A stretch of 64,000 nt of DNA from Sphingobacterium deserti. GTDB taxonomy: Bacteria; Bacteroidota; Bacteroidia; Sphingobacteriales; Sphingobacteriaceae. The translations under genes were made by a program, and so were the position numbers. The stretch covers positions 41,369 through 105,368 of the forward strand of contig NZ_JJMU01000012.1 of NCBI RefSeq assembly GCF_000757725.1, read 5' to 3'. Below the pieces are notes generated by a model. That model did not search any database. It saw nothing but the letters and a program-made list of their open reading frames with translations, and had not been told where the DNA came from. This document shows positions 49,541 through 57,348 of this stretch, piece by piece (position 1 is the stretch's first letter; each line of letters opens with the position of its first letter).

Positions 49541-49544
49541 AAGC

Positions 49545-51953
49545 ATGATCAAAAACTACATAAAAATCGCTTGGCGGTCTTTAATTAAGGCCAAAGCATT
49601 GAGCGCCATCCACATCCTCGGATTGGCTGTTGCGATTGCGGCATCAACCCTGCTTTATCTGACTGCTATGTTTGAGCTGTCGTTTGATAATTTCCATAAA
49701 GATCAGGAGCGGATAGGATTACTCTACTCCGAAAGCTATCCGCAAGAGGGAGTCAGAAGAAGTGCCACGGTGGCTACTCCATTAGGACCGCTTTTGAAAT
49801 CATCATTTCCGGAAATACAATATGTTAGCCGGTACATGAACGTAGGCATTATCCTGCGCAATGGCGACAAGCAATTGGAAGCAAACAACAAATACGTTGA
49901 CCCCGATTTTCTGTCGATTTTTAGTTTTCCTATATTACACGGAAATGTAGCTGCACTGAAAGACTTAAATAATCTGGTGATCGATGAAAATATGGCGACC
50001 AACCTTTTCGGTTCGAGCGATGTCGTCGGAAAGCAAGTCGAAGTTTATCAAAATGGAAAATGGGAACCAAAAACCATCACAGCAGTACTTTCAAAGGTGC
50101 CCAAAAATTCAAGTTTGTCTTTCAATACCTTACTGCGCTTCGAGCATAAACCAAATTATCTTGCCAACCTCGACAATTGGAGCCATGAAGATCATAACAT
50201 TTTTATAAAATTAAAATCCGGAACGATAAACGATGCAGCATTTACCCAAAAGGCTAAATCTTTTGTTGACCTCTATTACAAAGATGAGCGTGATATGCGT
50301 AAACGTGATGGATGGGGCGTAGACAAGAATGGCGCATATGTATCCCTCCACCTATTACCTTTAGCAAAATATCATCGCAATGATCTCGACATTGGTCATA
50401 GCGCTGCTCCACTCTTTCCGTGGATTCTGCTCATGATCGCGGGCCTGATACTATTTATAGCCTGTTCGAACTTTGTCAACCTTTCATTAGCTAATTCTTT
50501 CGCACGAAATCGTGAAATAGGAACTAGAAAAACACTTGGTGGAACGATATTACAACTGATTCTGCAATTGTGGACTGAATCTTTTTTATTGTGTCTACTG
50601 GCTACATGCATTGGTATCGGGCTTGCCTGGGTATTACTAGCACAATACAACGCCATCATGAATTACAGTTTGTCAATTGCGCAACTTGGCTCAGCAGTTA
50701 ACCTGATATTCTTTTTACTAACATTCCTGCTGATAACTCTTGTGTCTGGCGGATATCCGGCATGGCGCATCGCCAAAGGAAATATTATACAAACGCTAAA
50801 GGGCAAAGCATCGATCAAAAGCAGCAAATTACGCAACAGCTTGACGGTACTGCAATTTTCCATTGCTATCGTCTTGATTCTAGCCACCATTATTATCAGT
50901 TTTCAGTTACGTTATATAGCCGACCGACCCCTCGGTTTTGATAAAACGGAAGTCATTAGCATTCCTATTGGCGAAGGCATAGATCATGAAAACGCATTAC
51001 AGCAGATGCGCGTTGCTTTAGCCGCACAACCCTGGGTGAAAAGTGTCAGCGCATCTGATATGAATCTTGGTCGCGGTCACGATGGAAGCATGTCTACCAG
51101 CCGCATGGGCTTTGATTATGAAGGGAAACAGATCTATACCAATTTTATGCGGGTAGACTATGATTACTTAGAAACGCTCGGAATCCAATTGTTTGAAGGT
51201 CGGGATTTCGACCGCAGCCACTCTGCCGATACCGCAAGTGTTATCATCAACAAACAAATGGCCGCACAACTTGGCGGAGCAGAAAAGGTTCTGGGAAAAA
51301 CAATAGAGATAGATGGAAATCCGCAGGTAATCGGGATTATTGATGACTTTAATTTTCAAGATTTACGCCGAAAAGTCGAGCCACTTACCTTATCGATTAA
51401 TCCAAACATATTCTCTGTTTCTTACCTTTTTGTCCGCGTGAAAACAGATAATCTAAGCGAGAGTATGGAGAAACTGGAAAAAATTTGGAAAACGGTAAAC
51501 CCAAAAGCAAATATATCAGCATCATACCTAGATGAAAACACACAGAATATGTACCGTGACGAACAACGTTTTGTGCAGATTGTCGTGAGTGGGGCCATCG
51601 TTGCGATAGCCATTTCTTGCCTCGGACTCTTTGCCTTGGCTTTATTAATGATCAATAAGCGGATAAAGGAAATCGGCATAAGAAAAGTGCTGGGTTCTTC
51701 CGTCACACAAATTGTTGTTTTGCTTTCCAAAGACTTTATCCGACTTATGCTACTGGCATTTGTTCTTGCATGTCCCCTAGCTTGGTGGATGATGAATGCC
51801 TGGTTGCAAGGCTTCGCCTACCGAGTCGATATAGAATGGTGGATGTTCGTTGCTGCAGGTTTACTGACTATAGGCATCGCACTGGCCACGATCGCTTGGC
51901 AAACACTACGTGCCGCAACCAGCAATCCGGTTGATAGTTTAAGGGATGAGTGA
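49545..51953 (+). CDS. FtsX/MacB-type ABC permease, paralogue 8
   Basis: 802 residues, MIKNYIKIAWRSLIKAKAL. First coupling motif is altered (RNREIGTRKTLGG near 320), the second is standard (RIKEIGIRKVLGSS near 705); end PVDSLRDE. Its periplasmic first domain (ESYPQEGVRRSATVATPLGP) is distinct. The first 8 residues and the spacer before it are practically those of permease 7, pointing to duplication or gene conversion at the 5' end. Confidence 0.93.
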   Translation: MIKNYIKIAWRSLIKAKALSAIHILGLAVAIAASTLLYLTAMFELSFDNFHKDQERIGLLYSESYPQEGVRRSATVATPLGPLLKSSFPEIQYVSRYMNVGIILRNGDKQLEANNKYVDPDFLSIFSFPILHGNVAALKDLNNLVIDENMATNLFGSSDVVGKQVEVYQNGKWEPKTITAVLSKVPKNSSLSFNTLLRFEHKPNYLANLDNWSHEDHNIFIKLKSGTINDAAFTQKAKSFVDLYYKDERDMRKRDGWGVDKNGAYVSLHLLPLAKYHRNDLDIGHSAAPLFPWILLMIAGLILFIACSNFVNLSLANSFARNREIGTRKTLGGTILQLILQLWTESFLLCLLATCIGIGLAWVLLAQYNAIMNYSLSIAQLGSAVNLIFFLLTFLLITLVSGGYPAWRIAKGNIIQTLKGKASIKSSKLRNSLTVLQFSIAIVLILATIIISFQLRYIADRPLGFDKTEVISIPIGEGIDHENALQQMRVALAAQPWVKSVSASDMNLGRGHDGSMSTSRMGFDYEGKQIYTNFMRVDYDYLETLGIQLFEGRDFDRSHSADTASVIINKQMAAQLGGAEKVLGKTIEIDGNPQVIGIIDDFNFQDLRRKVEPLTLSINPNIFSVSYLFVRVKTDNLSESMEKLEKIWKTVNPKANISASYLDENTQNMYRDEQRFVQIVVSGAIVAIAISCLGLFALALLMINKRIKEIGIRKVLGSSVTQIVVLLSKDFIRLMLLAFVLACPLAWWMMNAWLQGFAYRVDIEWWMFVAAGLLTIGIALATIAWQTLRAATSNPVDSLRDE

Positions 51954-52229
51954 TTCGAATTTAAAAGTCAAAATTAAAAAGTAAAAATTAAAAAGAAGAG
52001 GTATATGATTGCAAGCTATTCTATTTCGACGCACAATTTGGCGAGACAGGTGTTGGATTCAAGATTAATAGATTGTCGTTTACGGAATAATCTCTTAGCC
52101 GGTGGATGAAACTTAAATAAAACATGCTGAAGTGCCTAAAATATAAATTTGTATAATATTGAATTTCAGATTAAGACTTATCAATTTAATTCTCAATTCT
52201 GACTTTTAACTTTTTAATTTTTATCGATT

Positions 52230-54626
52230 TTGATTTTTTTAAAAACAGCTTGGCGCAATATTAGCCGAAATAAGATGCATACCATACTAACTGTCGCTGG
52301 CTTGGTAGGCAGCATGGTGTTTGTTTTATTGATTGCAGCCTACATTTGGCAAGCTTATCAAGTCAACAACGATCTACGTCATAAATACCGGCAGTACGTT
52401 TTGCAGAGCAATTACAAACAGCCTGGGATTGGCATGGAGCTTACGACGGTGGGTGCGCTTCCAAAAAAATTGAAAGAGCAGTATCCAAATTTGGTAGCAG
52501 ACTACTACCGGCTGGATGGATTGACTTGTATCGTTGGGAATGGTACGGAGATTCATGAAGAAAATGTCTCGCTGGGCGACCCGTCACTTCTAAAGATGTT
52601 CGGTTTTCGACTTTTGGCTGGAGATGTACAAACTGCACTCTCATCGCCTATGGCTGTCGTGATAAACGAAAAAGTAGCGTTAAAATATTTTGGAAAAACT
52701 GATGTTATTGGCCGACAGCTGAGCATACGCAATTTTGCGGGTGAGAAACGAGATTTCGAAGTGACGGCGGTGATACAATCTGTAAGTCAAAATTCCGTGA
52801 TGGAGCTGATGCCCAATATGCGAACTGGTATATTCTTGCCGATAAGTAGTGAGCAGTATTTCGGAAGAAGTATTGATACTTGGGATAATTTATGGGTCGT
52901 AGCTTTCCTCGAACTACAAGAAGGTGTCTCTCCGGAACAACTTAGCACACCAATACAAAACTTGCTTAAGCAGCATGCCAGTGAACAAATTGCAGAAAAT
53001 CTAAATCCTAATCTACAACAATTGACAACATATTACCTTGATGATAATAAAGGGGCTATCCGAAAACTCATTACGATCCTAAGTTATACGGCACTTTTCC
53101 TGACCGTTATGGCCACGATCAACTTCATCAACCTCAGCTTGAGTAAAAGTCTCACCCGGCTAAAAGAAATTGGCGTACGCAAAATTATGGGGAGCAGCAG
53201 AAGTAGCCTTATTTTTCAACTCATCATAGAATATAACATGGTTGTCGTCATCGCAGCAGTGCTTGCCTTGGCAGCCTACCCGTTGCTATTGCCTGTCTTT
53301 TCTGCCGTTATAATGAAAGATCTGCCCTCCTTAACCGAATTACCGCTTTCGTTTTTTATTGGCTTTGCTGCCGTCACACTAGCCTTGGGGCTGTTCGCTG
53401 GGCTTTATCCCGCTATAAAGCTTTCTAATGCCGTCGTCACCAACGCTGTTAAAAATCAATTCATCGATCTTGGCCATAAAAATATCATCCGACGCACTTT
53501 GCTGTTCCTACAGTTTGCCGTTGCGCTGATTGTTCTTATTTCATCAGTCATTATCACCAAGCAGGTTGATGTATTTATTGCGGGCAACTTGGGCTACAAT
53601 AAAGATTATCTGCTTACAGCACAGGTGCCTCGCGACTGGACGGAAAAGGGTCTAAACCGCATAGAACTCGTGCGACAGGAGCTCAAGCTCCTACCTCAAG
53701 TTGAGGAGATCAGCCTCTCCTATGGCGTACCTAGTTCTTTTGGCGATGGTGTACGAACGATCCAGAATCTCATAAATAGTAAAGAAACCGATGCGTTGCT
53801 TATCACATCGGATTCCTTTTTCGCCTCAGCCTATCAAATACCAATGCTTGCTGGTCATTTTTTCGGGGCGGAAAACGATCCCAACATATCCTCAAAAGTA
53901 GTCATCAATCGTAAAGCAGCTTTGGATCTTGGATATGCTAGACCGGAAGATGCTATCGGCCAGCAAATCGGGCTTTTTGATAATAGTTTTTCTGGAACGG
54001 TAGCAGGGGTTACCGAGAACTTTTACGCCAATTCTATGCATACATCATCTCCTGCCGTTATTTGGTATCCCATAAAAGCGAGCAATCAATATCGCTTCCT
54101 GTCCATTCGTTTAAAGGCGGGTTCCTTGTCAGCGGGCGTTACTGCAGTGGAACGTAGCTGGCATAAGCTTATGCCCGACGCACCGTTTGATTATACATTT
54201 ATGGATGACACGCTGCGAAAGATGTACACTACCGAAGTGCAGCTTAAACGTGCGGCGCAAACAGCAACAATTATTTCAATATTCATCGTTGTTCTAGGCG
54301 TTGTTGGACTTACCTCGCTTTCTATAAATTTGCGCTTGAAAGAAATCGGCATTCGTAAGGTTTTGGGGTCAAGCGCCCGAAACATGGTGTTGCTGTTCAG
54401 TAAGGAATTTTTTATTGTTTTTGCAGTAGCTTTATGTGTTAGTATTCCTTTGACGTATTTCCTCATGCAGCAGTGGGTGATGAACTTTGCCGTTAAAGTT
54501 GAATTGCAGCCCTTCCTTTTTATTATTCCGGTTATCGGATTATCGGCTGTTTTGCTTGCGTTCATTGCCGGGCTAGTTTTTCGGGCAAACAAAGATAACC
54601 TAATAAAAAGTCTCCGTAGCGAATGA
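52230..54626 (+). CDS. FtsX/MacB-type ABC permease, paralogue 9 (divergent)
   Basis: 798 residues from a TTG at 52230 (xIFLKTAWRNISRNKMH), chosen because it aligns with the IKIAWRNL start of the others and no ATG is near. Coupling motifs RLKEIGVRKIMGSS near 309 and RLKEIGIRKVLGSS near 700. The end (DNLIKSLRSE) departs from the PV(D/N)SLRDE of the other eight. It is preceded by a 276-bp spacer without operator pair, so it is either read from the permease 6 promoter or has an unrecognised one. Most divergent copy of the array. Confidence 0.9.
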   Translation: MIFLKTAWRNISRNKMHTILTVAGLVGSMVFVLLIAAYIWQAYQVNNDLRHKYRQYVLQSNYKQPGIGMELTTVGALPKKLKEQYPNLVADYYRLDGLTCIVGNGTEIHEENVSLGDPSLLKMFGFRLLAGDVQTALSSPMAVVINEKVALKYFGKTDVIGRQLSIRNFAGEKRDFEVTAVIQSVSQNSVMELMPNMRTGIFLPISSEQYFGRSIDTWDNLWVVAFLELQEGVSPEQLSTPIQNLLKQHASEQIAENLNPNLQQLTTYYLDDNKGAIRKLITILSYTALFLTVMATINFINLSLSKSLTRLKEIGVRKIMGSSRSSLIFQLIIEYNMVVVIAAVLALAAYPLLLPVFSAVIMKDLPSLTELPLSFFIGFAAVTLALGLFAGLYPAIKLSNAVVTNAVKNQFIDLGHKNIIRRTLLFLQFAVALIVLISSVIITKQVDVFIAGNLGYNKDYLLTAQVPRDWTEKGLNRIELVRQELKLLPQVEEISLSYGVPSSFGDGVRTIQNLINSKETDALLITSDSFFASAYQIPMLAGHFFGAENDPNISSKVVINRKAALDLGYARPEDAIGQQIGLFDNSFSGTVAGVTENFYANSMHTSSPAVIWYPIKASNQYRFLSIRLKAGSLSAGVTAVERSWHKLMPDAPFDYTFMDDTLRKMYTTEVQLKRAAQTATIISIFIVVLGVVGLTSLSINLRLKEIGIRKVLGSSARNMVLLFSKEFFIVFAVALCVSIPLTYFLMQQWVMNFAVKVELQPFLFIIPVIGLSAVLLAFIAGLVFRANKDNLIKSLRSE

Positions 54627-55044
54627 TTCCGTATCCGTGTTTATGGTTCGAACTCCTTTTTTAATGGAGCAATAGATAGGGTATTTGCCCAGAGCGACTT
54701 ACCCCAACCCCGTACTGAGCGAAGGATTGTAAACCGATAATGCGATAGGATGATTTGGTGAATGGCATCTCCCCCGCGCAAATCAGAACAACATAAGCAG
54801 CAACTATTTGCGCAATAAACAGACATAATTTAAATTAAAGATAATTTGCAAACAAAAACAAAGCATCTTATATTTGAAGGAGGACACAATAACAACGACA
54901 TGAAATTGCTAATCAAATTAACACGAATTTGTAGCGCTCCAGGCTAAAGCGCAAGCTTATAATTTGTCGCCTATCATCTTATAGCATCGAAAACCGCATT
55001 TTTCTTAGTATAAACCACCATAGTCTATAGGAAACTATACGTCA
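54627..55044. other. 418-bp gene-free stretch after the permease array
   Basis: No regulator palindrome and no sigma-54 promoter were seen. It contains one tiny 15-codon frame at 54900-54947 behind a GAAGGAGG, described as a finding, and no convincing terminator hairpin. Confidence 0.5.
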
Positions 55045-55887
55045 ATGAGTATCTATTATATACGTTTTTTCGGAATTATCATGATAAATAAGGTTCGTCA
55101 AAGACAAAACATAATTTCCCATTTTAATATGCTTCAACATGGTGAGGAAAGGGGATTGAGCTTCTTTTACAAAAGATTTTTCTCTGCGCTTTTGAAGCGT
55201 ACTACCAATAGTCTACCTGATAAATGCGCTGCAGAGAGTATCGTACAGGAAGCTTTTTTACGGCTATGGATTTTTCGACAAAAAATCGCCCATGCCGATG
55301 ACATTTTACCGTTCCTTCAAGCACAGGTAAGCGCAGCCATCAAATCTTTCTATTGCATAACACAAAACAGATTCCATCGCAGCCTCCTACGTCTCGATGA
55401 TTCTGGCCATTACAAGGAACTCCTTCAATGCTACGATTTAGAGGAGGACAATGTTACCAACATCGAATACAGCGAACAGCTGGCGAAACAAAATATGGAG
55501 AAAGTAATGGCGCTCCTGCCCCACCTACCAAAAGAACAGCAACTCATCATAGGTTTTTGTTTGAAATATAGTTTTAATTACGAGCGAATAGCCTACTATT
55601 TGGGCGGAATATCTGACTACGAGGTCTGCTTAAAGATTGAGAAAACTATTGAATTGCTAAAAACAATTCTCAATAATGATTCAAAAATAGCCACTGTAAA
55701 CAAAATGCAGCATATCGCTACGCAAGGGCTGTTCGACGAAACGCAAGCGGAAATCTTCCGAATGCGTTATGAACTACAGCTTTCATTTGAAGAGATATCT
55801 ATCGCATTAAAGATGAATGCTGCAGTTGTAAAAAAGCTCTTTGTCAATGCGCATGCGCAGATCAAAAAATCTAAACAAACAGCTTGA
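55045..55887 (+). CDS. Sigma-factor-like protein (ECF type) with two C-terminal HTH-like segments
   Basis: 280 residues from the ATG at 55045; a second ATG at 55081 is possible. Residues about 70-110 (CAAESIVQEAFLRLWIFRQKI) look like ECF sigma region 2. A region 4-like segment follows (LPHLPKEQQLIIGFCLKYSFNYERIAYYL, about 165-200) and a second one near the end (ETQAEIFRMRYELQLSFEEISIALKM, about 230-262). ECF sigma factors usually have one region 4. It lies between the permease array and the SDYY-repeat gene and may regulate something nearby, but no anti-sigma gene is adjacent. It could also be a non-sigma DNA-binding derivative. Confidence 0.6.
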   Translation: MSIYYIRFFGIIMINKVRQRQNIISHFNMLQHGEERGLSFFYKRFFSALLKRTTNSLPDKCAAESIVQEAFLRLWIFRQKIAHADDILPFLQAQVSAAIKSFYCITQNRFHRSLLRLDDSGHYKELLQCYDLEEDNVTNIEYSEQLAKQNMEKVMALLPHLPKEQQLIIGFCLKYSFNYERIAYYLGGISDYEVCLKIEKTIELLKTILNNDSKIATVNKMQHIATQGLFDETQAEIFRMRYELQLSFEEISIALKMNAAVVKKLFVNAHAQIKKSKQTA

Positions 55888-56004
55888 CGGCAAAAAATCG
55901 TAATTCATAACTACGTCGCGCACCGAAGCCTCTTTATAAAACAGGTGATTTGCTAACCCCACCTATTACGGTTATGTTTCACAAGTTTTTCTTCCCATCT
56001 CATG

Positions 56005-56041
56005 TGTTCACTGGCGAACGACAGCTGTCCGATATCGAACA
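56005..56041. promoter_or_regulatory. Paired enhancer palindromes for the SDYY-repeat gene
   Basis: TGTTCACTGGCGAACG (56005-56020) and TGTCCGATATCGAACA (56026-56041), centres 21 bp apart; same motif as at the three other promoters. Confidence 0.75.
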
Positions 56042-56094
56042 AAATAAGTACACACATAAATCACAAAGTTTTAATACACAGACAATTACAAATA

Positions 56095-56110
56095 TGGCGT
56101 AGATGTTGTA
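56095..56110 (+). promoter_or_regulatory. Sigma-54 promoter of the SDYY-repeat/ATPase 2 unit
   Basis: TGGCGTAGATGTTGTA: -24 TGGC, -12 TTGT with the G at 56108, 74.5 bp from the nearer palindrome centre. The start would be near 56120, about 22 bp before the ATG at 56142. Confidence 0.7.
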
Positions 56111-56141
56111 ATTCTTTATTTTGTTAAGTAACCAACTAAAT

Positions 56142-57221
56142 ATGAAAAATATAATATTTGCAGGATTTATTCTTTTAGCCCTTGTCAGCTACACAAGCGC
56201 CCAAACCGTTAATAACAAAACAATCACGTGGGAAGCCAGTGACGACAACGGTAAAACGAAATTAATCGTAAAGGGTGAAGTAAGCATAAGTGATGACGAT
56301 GAACGTATCGTCTCGATAGCTAAAAACGGTGCTATAAACTACGAACAAAAGTCGAATAAACTACAAGTTACAGCGGGTAATAATGGCAAATTGATCTATC
56401 GTATTAACAAAAGAGAAAAGGCGGTACTCGATGCAGACGACAAGAAGCTGTTGCAAAGCGCGATTCACATGATGATCAGCCGGGGTATTAATGCCGAAGC
56501 ACGTACCAAACGGCTGTACGCGAAAAGTGGACGCGATGGTGTGCTTCAGGAACTACCGAAGTTACAGGGCGACTATGCTCGTCAGAAATATCTCTCTGCA
56601 CTACTTTCATTGGGAATGAGCACACCCGAGATGACCGATGTACTTACCAACATTGGGCAATATCTTACAAGTGACTATTACAACGCAGAACTCCTCACTA
56701 ATGTTATGACAATATATTTATTAGATAAGGCCACATCAAAGGCCTATCTCAACATCGTTCGTGATATGAAATCGGATTATTACCAATATAGCATCTTACA
56801 AAAGATGATGAATAACAAATTGAATAGCGAACAGATGGTAGAAGTTGTTGACATTGTGAAAACGATGAAATCAGATTATTACCAATCGGAAGTATACAAG
56901 AATCTACTTAAACGGGCAGCGTTTGGGGAAACGGCTTTTAATGAGACCTTAGATTTAGTTTTCTCCATGAAGAGCGATTATTACAAAACAGAAATCATCA
57001 AAAACCTTTTAAAACGGCAATTGACAGAGGCAGATTGGACAAAATTAATAAGCTACGCAGACAAAGTCGATTCCGATTACTACCAATGTGAGCTGATATT
57101 AAACATTGCTGACAAAATGCCAAAAAACGATGGATTAAAAAGGGGACTTTTGGAAGCTGCTAAAGCCATAAAATCTGAATATTATTATGGAAAAGTAATG
57201 CGTAAAATTGCGGTTTCTTAA
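56142..57221 (+). CDS. Exported protein with six SDYY helical repeats
   Basis: 359 residues from the ATG at 56142; an in-frame TTG at 56121 lies at the predicted transcription start and is rejected. Signal peptide MKNIIFAGFILLALVSYTSA, cleaved near AQ. Residues 25-100 form beta-rich sequence (TKLIVKGEVSISDDD, SNKLQVTAGNNGKLIYRI). Residues 176-359 contain six helical repeats of 33-34 residues, each with (K/T/D)S(D/E)YY: at about 176, 209, 243, 277, 310 and 344. From memory, similar SDYEKA-type repeats follow the peptidase domain in some proteobacterial M56/BlaR1-like proteins; here there is no peptidase. It shares the sigma-54/operator architecture of the efflux genes and precedes ATPase 2, so it is likely a periplasmic accessory of the system. 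Role unknown. Confidence 0.75.
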   Translation: MKNIIFAGFILLALVSYTSAQTVNNKTITWEASDDNGKTKLIVKGEVSISDDDERIVSIAKNGAINYEQKSNKLQVTAGNNGKLIYRINKREKAVLDADDKKLLQSAIHMMISRGINAEARTKRLYAKSGRDGVLQELPKLQGDYARQKYLSALLSLGMSTPEMTDVLTNIGQYLTSDYYNAELLTNVMTIYLLDKATSKAYLNIVRDMKSDYYQYSILQKMMNNKLNSEQMVEVVDIVKTMKSDYYQSEVYKNLLKRAAFGETAFNETLDLVFSMKSDYYKTEIIKNLLKRQLTEADWTKLISYADKVDSDYYQCELILNIADKMPKNDGLKRGLLEAAKAIKSEYYYGKVMRKIAVS

Positions 57222-57348
57222 TGTAATCCAAAAGGATGATGACCAAGTTTTAATAAGTCCACATTAGCAATAAAACGGGCTATAAAAAAGGAATGGCGTA
57301 ACTAAATAACTAAACTCACTATAATAAAGTTAATACGTAGATTAGAGC

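Noticed and set aside
52056..52074. TGGCGAGACAGGTGTTGG, sigma-54-like sequence before permease 9
   Set aside because: The -24/-12 spacing is imperfect and no regulator palindrome pair lies 73-95 bp upstream.
52072..52092. TTGTCGTTTACGGAA, distantly like a regulator half-site pair
   Set aside because: Arms do not match TGTyCG/CGrACA and there is no partner site at 21-22 bp.
31388..54626. Permease array considered as a mobile or integrated element
   Set aside because: No integrase, transposase, terminal repeats or tRNA-linked attachment site; the array is better explained by tandem duplication.
54641..54826. 61-codon minus-strand frame after permease 9
   Set aside because: No coding features, no start signals; it lies in a gap with no conserved motif that I recognise.
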